From Deltaproteobacteria bacterium (lineage in GTDB: Bacteria; Desulfobacterota; GWC2-55-46; JADFVP01): a stretch of 33,815 bases of DNA. Position 1 is the first letter of the stretch; each line of letters opens with the position of its first letter. Positions 25,374 through 32,919 of this stretch are shown one piece after another. The translations under genes were made by a program, and so were the position numbers. The stretch lies in contig JAJRZX010000020.1 of NCBI GenBank assembly GCA_024275045.1, forward strand, positions 1 to 33,815, given 5' to 3'. The notes beneath the pieces were generated by a model that made no database searches, was not told where the DNA came from, and worked only from the letters and a program-made list of their open reading frames with translations.

Positions 25374-26282
25374 CTACGTCATTGGGACGAAGTATAATGT
25401 CCCAGCACTGCGAACCCTCTTCTGTAGCAATCCAGAACCAGCCTGTATCAGGACCAAATCACAGGTCAGGAGAGGATCGCCGCTGACAGGGTCTGTAGGC
25501 ACTGTAACACCGGGAGGCACTGCCATAACCTCATGCTCGCCGGGTTTCAGGTTGCTGAAGTAATAAAGTCCCTGAATGTCAGGGCCTGCAAGCGGCGGCA
25601 TATCGGCCATTGTCTGCGTGCCTGATACACCGGACTGCTCAAAGTTGCCATCTTCATCAAAGATGTAGAAGGTTACACCCGGTAAGGCCGGGTCATCAGG
25701 GTAGTCATCCTCGCTGTTTACGTACAGATCAGAAAAGGCGTAAAGAAGGGCGTGTGCCGTTGGAAGTTCGCCTGTAACCGGATCCATTGGAGGAATGAAA
25801 GCGTCCATGGGGGAAAGTAATGCACCTGGCGCTGTATCGAGCAGAGAGAACTCACGGCTCGTAACATCATGGCCGGGGGCGCTGAACATTACCACATACT
25901 CCTCACCAACGGGAACAAATGCCTCATAAGTGTTATCCGTGGTAGGTGCCACATAACACTCAAAGGTTCCGCCGTGGTGCATGTTCTGCACCATGACTGA
26001 GGCGTCGTTTATGGCGCCGCCTGCGGGGGCCGGTGTGGGGATAGTAGGCCCGGGAGTGAGAACGCCTGTAATGGGGTCAATAAATGCCGGTCCCGTAGTG
26101 CTCGCGCCCGTATAGATTGAACCGTATATTCGTACTACTGATGCACCGGCCAGATCAGCGTCGTTCTGCGTCTGATAGCAGGTTGCCTTTGCGCTGCCGG
26201 CTGTTAGGAAAACTACCATGGCGGCGATAAATGCCATAAGCACAGGTAGTTTTCTATTTTGATAAATGATATTGGGCTTCAT
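25374..26282 (-). CDS. Signal-peptide 5' part of the frameshifted giant exoprotein gene
   Basis: 302 residues as it stands, starting at an ATG with AGGAG spaced 6 nt upstream. A clear signal peptide opens it (LPVLMAFIAAMVVFLTAGSAKA, cleavage near ATC). The body has beta-sandwich-type modules rich in Pro and Gly (VRIYGSIYTG, GVTFYIFDEDGNFEQSG, GLYYFSNLKPGEHEVMAVPP). The last ~27 residues after Asp275 look out of frame. Shifting at that point gives FGPDTGWFWIATEEG, which runs on into the 1438-residue frame. The two pieces together make 1743 residues. As written, the fragment would be exported without the beta-helix. Frameshift, sequencing error or true inactivation cannot be told apart here. 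Confidence 0.82.
   Translation of the reverse strand: MKPNIIYQNRKLPVLMAFIAAMVVFLTAGSAKATCYQTQNDADLAGASVVRIYGSIYTGASTTGPAFIDPITGVLTPGPTIPTPAPAGGAINDASVMVQNMHHGGTFECYVAPTTDNTYEAFVPVGEEYVVMFSAPGHDVTSREFSLLDTAPGALLSPMDAFIPPMDPVTGELPTAHALLYAFSDLYVNSEDDYPDDPALPGVTFYIFDEDGNFEQSGVSGTQTMADMPPLAGPDIQGLYYFSNLKPGEHEVMAVPPGVTVPTDPVSGDPLLTCDLVLIQAGSGLLQKRVRSAGTLYFVPMT
25454..25462 (-). other. Frameshift site joining the two exoprotein reading frames
   Basis: At minus-strand GAT-TTG-GTC the codons leave a sensible protein frame. One additional T in the T-run (plus-strand AAA at 25456-25458) would read GAT-TTT-GGT-CCT and continue without a stop to 21052. The whole span of 5231 nt plus one base is exactly 1744 codons. 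The other frame has a TGA just upstream of this point, so the crossover is confined to a few bases. Confidence 0.8.
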
Positions 26283-26393
26283 CTATCTCTCCTTTTTACT
26301 ATAGGTTTAGAGTGAGTGTATGAGAGTAGGTATATAATTTATGTTAAATAACAAAAAGCGGACTAAAAGCGTGGTCTTCCCGCAATTGTCATC

Positions 26394-26430
26394 TTAATAA
26401 GGTGCTGCTTCTTAAATAAGGTGTTGCTTC
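26394..26430. repeat. Tandem 18/19-bp direct repeat
   Basis: TTAATAAGGTGCTGCTTC (26394-26411) is followed at once by TTAAATAAGGTGTTGCTTC (26412-26430), which differs by one inserted A and one C-to-T change. It lies about 112-148 nt upstream of the exoprotein start. Confidence 0.65.
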
Positions 26431-26589
26431 CGTTGAATAATGCTGTAGAGCGGAGCATACTGCAGCCGTAACGGAGTGCTTTTTTTCCTTTCTAATGTAG
26501 TGACGGAATTTGTCGCAATCTTCCCCGTGGATCAAAGACTAACGATAACTCTAAGGGACACGATAGCAAACGATATAGCATGTGTCAAG

Positions 26590-26618
26590 AAAAAAACGAC
26601 AATATTTGTCATTTTTTT
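26590..26618. repeat. 29-nt interrupted palindrome centred on GACAATATTTGTC
   Basis: Seven A, then C, GACAA, TAT, TTGTC, A, and seven T. All positions of the arms pair except one (C against A). Flanking A- and T-runs make it resemble a bidirectional terminator, but the core is AT-rich and weak as a stem, so it may equally be a protein-binding operator. Confidence 0.6.
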
Positions 26619-26714
26619 GGCACTGAGGTGGTTGTGAGATGTTGTGCTATGGCTAACTCGTTGTTTTATAAGGTTTTAAGAGGTGACAATTATTGGAAGT
26701 TAAAATTTTTGAAG

Positions 26715-26730
26715 TGTGACACAGGTCACG
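26715..26730. promoter_or_regulatory. Second CRP-like site
   Basis: TGTGACACAGGTCACG fits TGTGA-N6-TCAC(A), with GTGAC and GTCAC as perfect 5-bp inverted arms. Similar in kind to the operator at 7232-7249, so both could be read by the same CRP/FNR-superfamily regulator. Confidence 0.45.
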
Positions 26731-26733
26731 GTT

Positions 26734-26747
26734 TACGCTATAGCGTA
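26734..26747. repeat. Perfect 14-bp palindrome
   Basis: TACGCTATAGCGTA is fully self-complementary and begins 3 bp after the CRP-like site. Its spacing to that site suggests a composite operator, but no matching known regulator motif was recognised. Confidence 0.55.
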
Positions 26748-26882
26748 TGAATACAAATATCTGCCGCCTCTATTAATGTATATATACAGGGTATAGACGG
26801 GCAGGGAATGAGAAGGCCCCTGCAAAGGTATTAAAGACGTATGCACCGCTATAATCCTACTCTTATTTAATGGGCATTGCAC

Positions 26883-26911
26883 TTGTGCATGGAGTCTTAT
26901 TTTGTTATATT
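26883..26911 (+). promoter_or_regulatory. Predicted promoter of the gamma carbonic anhydrase-like gene
   Basis: TTGTGC (26883-26888), a 17-nt spacer and TATATT (26906-26911), 34 nt before the GTG start. It would also serve the downstream ppx and guaB genes, which follow with gaps of 5 and 7 nt. Confidence 0.42.
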
Positions 26912-26945
26912 TATCTGATTAAGCATATACCTGAGGAGATGAGAC

Positions 26946-27464
26946 GTGATTCTGAGGTACAAAAATATCCTGCCCACCATAGATGAGAGTGTTTTCATCG
27001 AAGATAGCGCGCGTATAATCGGCGATGTACATATAGGCGAGTACTCAAGCGTATGGTTCAACTCCGTTGTTCGCGGTGACGTTAACTACATCAGGATAGG
27101 CAAGAGGACCAATGTGCAGGATAACTGCACTCTTCATGTTACAAAAGATATCTACCCCCTTTTACTTGACGATGATATAACCATCGGTCATAATGTCGTG
27201 CTTCACGGCTGCCGTATTAAGAGCAGGTGCCTTATCGGTATGGGGGCAATACTGCTTGATGACGTGGAGGTGGGCGAAGACTGCATAATAGGGGCGGGCT
27301 CCATTGTAACAGAGGGCACAAAGGCCCCTTCAGGCACCTTGCTTTTCGGTACCCCGGCCCGTGTAAAGCGCGATCTCCGTACCGATGAGCTGGAACGCAT
27401 CAAACGCTCTGCCAATAATTATATCGGCTATGCGAAAGACTACATCGAGGGTATAGGCAAGTAA
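26946..27464 (+). CDS. Gamma-class carbonic anhydrase-like hexapeptide protein
   Basis: 172 residues with a left-handed beta-helix of hexapeptide repeats (IGDVHIGEYSSVWFNSVVRG, VEVGEDCIIGAGSIV), the YrdA/CaiE/gamma-CA family. The three zinc-ligand histidines of the family are present (NCTLHV, ITIGHN and VVLHGC), as are the typical VRGDVNYIRIG and QDNC motifs. Many bacterial members show weak or no carbonic anhydrase activity, so the reaction is not certain. The start is GTG, with GAGGAG 7 nt upstream; a nearby ATG (26939) is out of frame. It opens a run of closely spaced plus-strand genes. Confidence 0.9.
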   Translation: MILRYKNILPTIDESVFIEDSARIIGDVHIGEYSSVWFNSVVRGDVNYIRIGKRTNVQDNCTLHVTKDIYPLLLDDDITIGHNVVLHGCRIKSRCLIGMGAILLDDVEVGEDCIIGAGSIVTEGTKAPSGTLLFGTPARVKRDLRTDELERIKRSANNYIGYAKDYIEGIGK

Positions 27465-27469
27465 AAAAT

Positions 27470-28429
27470 ATGAAGTACGCCACCATTGATACCGGCACCA
27501 ATACGCTGAGGCTCCTTATAGCGGAGCCGGGTCCAGGCGGCGGACTAAGGCCGCTACTTTATAAAAGGGCCATAACAAGGCTTGGCGGAGGTTATACCGT
27601 AGAGGCAGGCATGGCCACTGAAGCCATGGAACGCAGCATCAGCGCACTGACGGAGTTTGGTCATATTATAAGGGACCAAGGCGTGCAGCAGCTTAGGGCT
27701 ACCGCCACAAGCGTAGTAAGAAGGGCTCGTAACAGTGATGTCTTTATTCAAGAGGTAAAGAACAGGGCCGGGATTGAGATAGAGGTTATAGACGGCATGG
27801 AAGAGGCCCGCCTTACGCTCATGGGCGTAAACTCCGTTATCTCAGAGCCCGCCGAACGCTCTCTTGTAATGGACATAGGCGGGGGCAGCACGGAGTTTAT
27901 CGCTACCCTTAAGGGAGAGTCCATTGGCGCATGGAGTCTGGAGATGGGCGTTGTACGCCTGACGGAGAGGTTTTTTAACTCTGATCCGCCATGCCGGGAT
28001 GAGCTTTTTGCAATGGAAAGGGAGATAAACGAGGTTATAAGCGGGCTTTTCAGGCAAATGACGGCAGATGGAGTAGACCCCGTACAGTACTATGGAGGAG
28101 GCGGAGTTGAATTTATCGGCACCGCAGGCACAGTTACCACGCTGGCCGCTCTGGACCAGGACCTTGAAGAGTATGATAGGGCAAAGATTAATAACCACAC
28201 ACTCTCACGGCAGAGTGTAGAGTATTTTTACAAGTATTTATCAGGACTTACTATCTCGGAAAAAGAGTCTATACTTATGCTTGAGAAGGGCAGGGAAGAC
28301 CTTATTATTCCAGGTATCGCCATAACCCTTGCCGTGCTCCATAGATTTGGTTTTCAGGCCGTAAAGGTTAGCGATGCAGGGCTTCTTGAGGGCCTTATAA
28401 TAGAGATGATGAAAAAGACGGAGGTTTAG
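27470..28429 (+). CDS. Ppx/GppA family phosphatase
   Basis: 319 residues: the short, two-lobed catalytic core of the exopolyphosphatase/guanosine pentaphosphatase family, in the actin-like fold. Phosphate-binding motifs are seen: [11 protein letters not shown] at the N-terminus, [13 protein letters not shown] and [13 protein letters not shown], plus the catalytic-type [10 protein letters not shown]. It lacks the C-terminal HD-like domain of the long Ppx form. It could hydrolyse polyphosphate or pppGpp; the sequence does not decide. The start lies 5 nt after the previous gene and the end 7 nt before guaB, whose GGAGG sits inside this gene's 3' end. A link to GTP/(p)ppGpp metabolism is possible next to guaB. 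Confidence 0.9.
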   Translation: MKYATIDTGTNTLRLLIAEPGPGGGLRPLLYKRAITRLGGGYTVEAGMATEAMERSISALTEFGHIIRDQGVQQLRATATSVVRRARNSDVFIQEVKNRAGIEIEVIDGMEEARLTLMGVNSVISEPAERSLVMDIGGGSTEFIATLKGESIGAWSLEMGVVRLTERFFNSDPPCRDELFAMEREINEVISGLFRQMTADGVDPVQYYGGGGVEFIGTAGTVTTLAALDQDLEEYDRAKINNHTLSRQSVEYFYKYLSGLTISEKESILMLEKGREDLIIPGIAITLAVLHRFGFQAVKVSDAGLLEGLIIEMMKKTEV

Positions 28430-28436
28430 AGTAGAT

Positions 28437-29897
28437 ATGAATACCCTGAAGATAAAAGAGGCCCTTACCTTTGACGATGTCTTACTTGAACCTGTGTACT
28501 CCAAGATTCTGCCGCGGGATGTGGATACATCAACAAGGCTCACGGAGAGGCTGCTGCTCAATATACCCCTTGTAAGCGCAGCAATGGATACGGTAACAGG
28601 CTGGCGTATGGCTATAGCCATAGCCCAGGAGGGCGGAATCGGTTTTATCCACAAGAACCTTACCGTGGATGAGCAGGCCGCTATGGTGGATAAGGTTAAA
28701 AAGTTCGAGTCCGCCGTAATACGCCACCCCCTCACGCTGCACCCCGACCAGATGGTGCGCGATGCTCTGGAAATCATGGGTGAGGAAAATATATCGGGAT
28801 TTCCAATAGTTAAGGACAATCTCCTCGTTGGAATACTAACGAACAGAGACCTGCGTTTTGAGTCAGACCCCACGAGAAAGATATCCGAGATAATGACAAA
28901 GGACGTGGTAACGGCAAAATCCGGTATCTCCATTGTAAAGGCAAAGAACATACTCCACGAGCACAGAATAGAGAAACTCCCCCTTGTAGACGCAAAGGGC
29001 CGCTTAAAGGGCCTTATCACGGTAACGGATATTGAGAAGCGGCAGAGGTTTCCAAATTCCTGCAAGGACAAGCTGGGCAGGCTCCGCGTAGGCGCCGCTG
29101 TTGGCGTCTCATTCGATAGAGAGGAGAGGGTGGACGCCCTCCTGAAGGCCGGCGCGGACTGTATAGTCATTGATACCGCCCACGGACACAGTAAAGGCGT
29201 GCTTGAGGCACTTAGAGACACAAAAAAGAACTTTAAATGCGAGCTCATCGCAGGCAACATCGCTACAGGTGATGCCGCAAAGGCCCTTATAAAGACAGGT
29301 GTTGATGCCCTGAAGGTTGGCGTGGGCCCTGGCTCCATATGCACCACAAGGATAGTCACGGGCATAGGAGTGCCGCAGATAACAGCCATCTTAGAGGTGG
29401 TTAAAGAGGCGAATAAAAAAGATATCCCCGTTATCGCAGACGGCGGCATAAAGTACTCTGGGGATATTACTAAGGCCATTGCCGCCGGCGCCTCTACCGT
29501 AATGATAGGCGGGCTCTTTGCCGGCACAGACGAGAGCACAGGCGAGACCGTCTTATATCAGGGCCGTACCTTTAAGGTGTATCGCGGCATGGGCTCAATT
29601 GAGGCCATGAAAAAAGGCAGCAAAGACAGATATTTTCAGGAAGATGTTGAGAGTGACCTTAAACTTGTCCCGGAAGGCATCGAGTCCTCCGTGCCCCACA
29701 AGGGCCCTCTTAGCGCCACCATATACCAGCTTGTAGGCGGGCTCAGGGCCGGCATGGGTTACTGCGGCTCAAGGACAATCCCGGAGCTTCATGATAAAGC
29801 GAGTTTTGTTAGAATCTCATCATCAGGGCTCCGCGAATCCCATGTCCATGACGTGATGATGACAAAAGAGCCGCCTAACTACAAACTCCATGTTTAG
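28437..29897 (+). CDS. guaB: Inosine-5'-monophosphate dehydrogenase
   Basis: 486 residues, full length. It oxidises IMP to XMP with NAD+, the committed step towards GMP. The N-terminal barrel part ([20 protein letters not shown]) is followed by two CBS domains at about 95-205 ([20 protein letters not shown] and [20 protein letters not shown]). The barrel then resumes with the catalytic Cys loop [18 protein letters not shown] around residue 300 and the flap region ([20 protein letters not shown]). C-terminal features such as [15 protein letters not shown] are typical. GGAGG lies upstream inside the preceding gene. A large inverted repeat begins at the stop codon. Confidence 0.97.
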   Translation: MNTLKIKEALTFDDVLLEPVYSKILPRDVDTSTRLTERLLLNIPLVSAAMDTVTGWRMAIAIAQEGGIGFIHKNLTVDEQAAMVDKVKKFESAVIRHPLTLHPDQMVRDALEIMGEENISGFPIVKDNLLVGILTNRDLRFESDPTRKISEIMTKDVVTAKSGISIVKAKNILHEHRIEKLPLVDAKGRLKGLITVTDIEKRQRFPNSCKDKLGRLRVGAAVGVSFDREERVDALLKAGADCIVIDTAHGHSKGVLEALRDTKKNFKCELIAGNIATGDAAKALIKTGVDALKVGVGPGSICTTRIVTGIGVPQITAILEVVKEANKKDIPVIADGGIKYSGDITKAIAAGASTVMIGGLFAGTDESTGETVLYQGRTFKVYRGMGSIEAMKKGSKDRYFQEDVESDLKLVPEGIESSVPHKGPLSATIYQLVGGLRAGMGYCGSRTIPELHDKASFVRISSSGLRESHVHDVMMTKEPPNYKLHV

Positions 29898-29928
29898 GTG
29901 ATTTCTCTATTAAATAGAGAAATCACCT
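29896..29928. repeat. 33-nt perfect inverted repeat at the guaB stop codon
   Basis: Two 16-bp arms (29896-29911 and 29913-29928) around one central A, starting within the guaB stop codon TAG. No U-run follows, so it is not a classical terminator, although the long stem may stall or protect the mRNA 3' end. Confidence 0.75.
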
Positions 29929-29937
29929 GAAGGCAGC

Positions 29938-29967
29938 CTTACTTTCTTTTGGAAAAAAGAAAGTAAG
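29938..29967. repeat. Second inverted repeat downstream of guaB
   Basis: CTTACTTTCTTTT and AAAAGAAAGTAAG form 13-bp arms around a GGAA loop. This AT-rich hairpin type is recurrent in many genomes and may be part of a small palindromic element. Confidence 0.65.
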
Positions 29968-30055
29968 ATAAAGAAAACCAACGTAGTAAGTAACATTTCT
30001 GCACTTATGCAATTTTGTGGTGATTTGGGACAATAGCTCTCTGAAAAAGAAAGCC

Positions 30056-30090
30056 TTGTAGGATGGGTGGAGTGAAACGTAACCCATCAA
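30056..30090. repeat. REP-like palindromic unit, copy 1
   Basis: Starts TTGTAGGATGGGTG and ends ACCCATCAA; GATGGGT and ACCCATC pair across 13 nt. It belongs to the widespread GTAGGATGGGT...ACCCATC class of bacterial interspersed palindromes (recognised from memory). Confidence 0.7.
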
Positions 30091-30140
30091 TAAAGATATT
30101 CTTCCTTGATAAACGAAGGATCGGGTATAAAAAAACAGTA

Positions 30141-30175
30141 TTGTAGGATGGGTGAAGCGCAGCTTCACCCATCAA
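30141..30175. repeat. REP-like palindromic unit, copy 2
   Basis: Same sequence start as copy 1 (TTGTAGGATGGGTG) but a better hairpin: GATGGGTGAAGC and GCTTCACCCATC are perfect 12-bp arms with a GCA loop. It ends 13 nt before the guaA start and just upstream of the guaA ribosome-binding site, so it could affect guaA translation or mRNA stability. Confidence 0.75.
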
Positions 30176-30188
30176 CTAAAAGGTGACC

Positions 30189-31736
30189 ATGGACATCCAC
30201 TCAGGCAGGATACTAATACTTGACTTTGGCTCACAGTACACCCAGCTTATCGCGAGACGTATCCGCGAGGCAAAGGTCTACTGCGAGATCCACCCCTTTT
30301 CAACTAAAATCTCCACCATAAAAGCCTTCAGGCCCGCAGGTATCATACTCTCGGGCGGTCCGTCAAGCGTTTACGGGAAAAAAGCCCCCCTTGTTACCAA
30401 AGATATCTTTAACCTCGGTGTACCCGTGCTTGGCATCTGTTACGGTCTTCAGCTTACGGCCCGTCTACTTGGCGGCGTGGTAGAGAAAAGCGGCAAACAC
30501 GAGTACGGCGGAGCCGATCTGATTATCGGCGATAGGGCAGACCTCTTTAAGGGTATAAGAAAGAAAAAACTCCGCGTATGGATGAGCCACGGAGATAAAA
30601 TAAAAAAGCTCCCCTCTGGTTTTAAGTCCATCGCTAAAAGCGATAACTCCGCATTTTCCGCCATAAGAAACGAAAAAAAACGCATCTACGGCGTGCAGTT
30701 CCATCCCGAGGTAGTTCACAGCGAAGAGGGGACCCGTATTATCAGCAACTTTCTCTTTAATATCTGCCGTGTAAAACCCCTCTGGACCATGAGCTCTTTT
30801 ATAGATTCGAGTATAGCGGAAATAAGGGAAAAAGTAGGCAAAGACCGCGTAATCTGCGGCATCAGCGGAGGCGTTGACTCATCTGTAACGGCTCTGCTTG
30901 TGCATAAAGCCATAGGAAAGCAGCTTACCTGCATATTCGTTGATAACGGGCTGCTCCGTAAAGGCGAGGGGCTGGCCGTGGCAAAGGCCCTCAGAAAAAA
31001 CTTCAAGATGAACCTTCTCTGCGTAGACGCATCTGAGAGGTTTCTTAAATCCCTTCGTAACGTAGCAGACCCGGAACGAAAACGTAAATTAATAGGCGGT
31101 GACTTTATAAGGGTCTTTCAGGCCGAGGCACGCTCCATTAAGGACGCCTCTTTTCTGGCCCAGGGCACGCTGTATCCCGATGTAATAGAGAGCGTCTCCA
31201 CAAAAGGGCCTTCTGCCACCATTAAGTCCCATCATAACGTGGGCGGGCTTTTAAAGAACATGCATCTGAAACTCATCGAGCCCCTCCGCGAGCTCTTTAA
31301 GGACGAGGTTCGAGTACTTGGACGTGAGCTTGGGCTGGCCGCTGAGATGGTGGAGAGGCACCCCTTTCCCGGCCCCGGGTTGGCAATAAGGATAATCGGA
31401 GGCGTTACGCAGCAGAGGTGTCATATACTGCGAGAGGCCGATGCCGTAGTGCTTGAGGAGATTAAAAAAGCCGGGTTATATAATGAGGTCTGGCAGTCTT
31501 TTGCCGTGCTCCTGCCTGTTAAGAGCGTTGGCGTAATGGGCGATGAACGTACATATGAGAATACAATCGCCGTGCGCGCCGTGCAGTCCCTTGACGGCAT
31601 GACAGCTGACTGGGCGCGTCTGCCCTATGACGTGCTTGAGGTTATCTCTACGCGTATAATAAACGAGGTAAGGGGAGTAAACAGGGTGGTATATGATATC
31701 AGCTCAAAGCCGCCAAGCACAATCGAATGGGAGTAG
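30189..31736 (+). CDS. guaA: GMP synthase (glutamine-hydrolysing)
   Basis: 515 residues. It converts XMP to GMP using glutamine and ATP. The N-terminal class I glutamine amidotransferase has the nucleophile Cys84 ([15 protein letters not shown]) and the His-Glu pair in [12 protein letters not shown]. The ATP-pyrophosphatase domain carries SGGVDSS, and the C-terminal dimerisation domain shows [17 protein letters not shown] and ends in [12 protein letters not shown] at 30183 could start two codons earlier, but it overlaps the AAGG ribosome-binding site, which lies 5 nt before the ATG at 30189; I prefer the ATG. guaB lies upstream, separated by about 290 nt of inverted repeats, so the two may be co-transcribed. 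Confidence 0.97.
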   Translation: MDIHSGRILILDFGSQYTQLIARRIREAKVYCEIHPFSTKISTIKAFRPAGIILSGGPSSVYGKKAPLVTKDIFNLGVPVLGICYGLQLTARLLGGVVEKSGKHEYGGADLIIGDRADLFKGIRKKKLRVWMSHGDKIKKLPSGFKSIAKSDNSAFSAIRNEKKRIYGVQFHPEVVHSEEGTRIISNFLFNICRVKPLWTMSSFIDSSIAEIREKVGKDRVICGISGGVDSSVTALLVHKAIGKQLTCIFVDNGLLRKGEGLAVAKALRKNFKMNLLCVDASERFLKSLRNVADPERKRKLIGGDFIRVFQAEARSIKDASFLAQGTLYPDVIESVSTKGPSATIKSHHNVGGLLKNMHLKLIEPLRELFKDEVRVLGRELGLAAEMVERHPFPGPGLAIRIIGGVTQQRCHILREADAVVLEEIKKAGLYNEVWQSFAVLLPVKSVGVMGDERTYENTIAVRAVQSLDGMTADWARLPYDVLEVISTRIINEVRGVNRVVYDISSKPPSTIEWE

Positions 31737-31739
31737 AAG

Positions 31740-32444
31740 ATGGTTGAAGACCTGAAGGGCAAGGAGACGTGGAGGATTTTCAGAATACTCAGCGAGTTTA
31801 TCGAGGGGTTTGACGAGCTCTCCGATATAGGCCCTGCCGTCTCAATCTTCGGCTCTGCAAGGACACTCCCTGAGGACAGGTTTTACAAAAAGACAGAGCA
31901 AATAGCCGGACTTCTCTCTAAGGAGGGTTATACTATTATCACCGGAGGAGGGCCGGGAATTATGGAGGCCGCCAATAAAGGGGCTTTTGAGAACGGAGGG
32001 CTCTCCATAGGTCTTAATATCAACCTTCCAATGGAGCAGATCCCTAATAAGTATCAGACTCATTCTCTGAATTTTCGTTATTTTTTCGCAAGAAAGGTCA
32101 TGTTTGTAAAATACGCCATGGCCTACATATGTATGCCCGGAGGTTTCGGTACCCTTGACGAGTTTTTCGAGGCCCTTACTCTCATACAGACCCATAAGAT
32201 ATTCCCCCTTCCCATAATACTTTTTTGCAGCGAGTACTGGAATCCTCTCCTTGATTTTATGCATAACACTATGTTTAACTATAAGACTATTAGCGCAAAA
32301 GACCTTGAGATAATAAAAGTTACAGATGATGCAGATGAGGTCATTGAGACGATAAATAAACACATGAAGATAAAGGAAGAGTGCGTCAAAGCAGCTGCTA
32401 AAAAAATAAAAGAAGGCCGTGCGCGGTCTTTCAAGGAGTGTTGA
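31740..32444 (+). CDS. LOG family protein (nucleoside 5'-monophosphate phosphoribohydrolase)
   Basis: 234 residues with a Rossmann-like fold of the LOG/TIGR00730 type. The signatures GGGPGIMEAANKGA and PGGFGTLDEFFE (the PGGxGTxxE motif) are present. LOG enzymes release the base from nucleoside 5'-monophosphates, AMP or cytokinin ribotides being typical substrates. The start is 3 nt after the guaA stop, so it is almost certainly in the guaA operon, which hints at a nucleotide salvage or turnover role. The last ~25 residues are Lys-rich and probably flexible. Confidence 0.9.
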   Translation: MVEDLKGKETWRIFRILSEFIEGFDELSDIGPAVSIFGSARTLPEDRFYKKTEQIAGLLSKEGYTIITGGGPGIMEAANKGAFENGGLSIGLNINLPMEQIPNKYQTHSLNFRYFFARKVMFVKYAMAYICMPGGFGTLDEFFEALTLIQTHKIFPLPIILFCSEYWNPLLDFMHNTMFNYKTISAKDLEIIKVTDDADEVIETINKHMKIKEECVKAAAKKIKEGRARSFKEC

Positions 32445-32447
32445 TAG

Positions 32448-32645
32448 ATGAGCAAACACGGTAGTACCCATTGCTGTGACGAAGAACTGAAAAAGATTTC
32501 CATCATGCTTGAGGTGGACCAGATAGACGCCCTCCGTGAACTTGCCGAGGAGTATAAAGCAAAACTTGGCCAACGCTGGAGTATCAGCGCCATGGTGAGA
32601 ACAGCCGTAGGCGGTTTTTTAAGCAGCATGGGTAAGATATCCTGA
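32448..32645 (+). CDS. 65-residue protein, possible ribbon-helix-helix-like
   Basis: Unassigned. It opens with a short Cys/His-containing stretch (GSTHCCDEELKK), then ISIMLEVDQIDALRELAEEY, which fits a strand plus helix, and SISAMVRTAVGGFL, a second helix. That strand-helix-helix order is what ribbon-helix-helix DNA-binding proteins show, but nothing more can be said. Supported as a gene by AGGAG 9 nt before the ATG and by its position 3 nt after the LOG gene, on the same strand. Confidence 0.65.
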   Translation: MSKHGSTHCCDEELKKISIMLEVDQIDALRELAEEYKAKLGQRWSISAMVRTAVGGFLSSMGKIS

Positions 32646-32919
32646 GTCCGGCAAGTCTTATGTAAAGAGGGGCTCTGTAGGGACAGGGTGTCTGTCTTCT
32701 GTATTTATCTACGCAAGAACCGAGGTTTTTTTTAAATCCGGACGTGTATCTTAACCGTCTGCCTGCCATTGTCTTGTGGTACTGTTTTATTCTACGTTTT
32801 TATTGGCCTTAGTCTCTTACTCTAATTCTTATCAACACGCATATCCTTCTCCGTGGTCTTGTATAAAGGGTCTTCCTTTAATCTCAGCCATTCATCCCAT
32901 TACATAAGAGGGGGGGATT

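Larger units (their letters stand above)
26283..26945. other. 663-nt divergent intergenic region, palindrome-rich, no gene seen
   Basis: It separates the exoprotein gene (minus) from the gamma carbonic anhydrase-like gene (plus). No coding frame with a ribosome-binding site was found. It holds a tandem near-repeat (26394-26430), a long interrupted palindrome (26590-26618), a CRP-like site (26715-26730), a perfect 14-bp palindrome (26734-26747), scattered TTGTCA/TGACAA hexamers and a plausible plus-strand promoter (26883-26911). An AT-rich stretch near 26320-26345 may be the minus-strand promoter region. Confidence 0.6.

Noticed and set aside
25440-25470. Programmed -1 ribosomal frameshift as the explanation for the split exoprotein
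   Set aside because: Bases around GAT-TTG-GTC do not form an X-XXY-YYZ slippery heptamer and no clear downstream pseudoknot was seen, so a lost base is simpler.
26612-26640. Possible sigma54 (-24/-12) element, TGGCAC near 26617
   Set aside because: The -24-like half is present, but at the -12 position there is TGGTT instead of TTGC(A/T), so the motif is incomplete.
28241-29539. 432-codon minus-strand frame over guaB
   Set aside because: It is the antisense shadow of guaB. The product is Ser/Thr/Pro-rich with no domain, no ribosome-binding site was seen and guaB is unambiguous.
29938-29967. AT-rich hairpin considered as the guaB terminator
   Set aside because: The stem is AT-rich and not followed by a clean U-run; I listed it as a repeat instead.
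31842-32573. 243-codon minus-strand frame over the LOG gene
   Set aside because: Antisense of a well-recognised LOG protein; no start signal.
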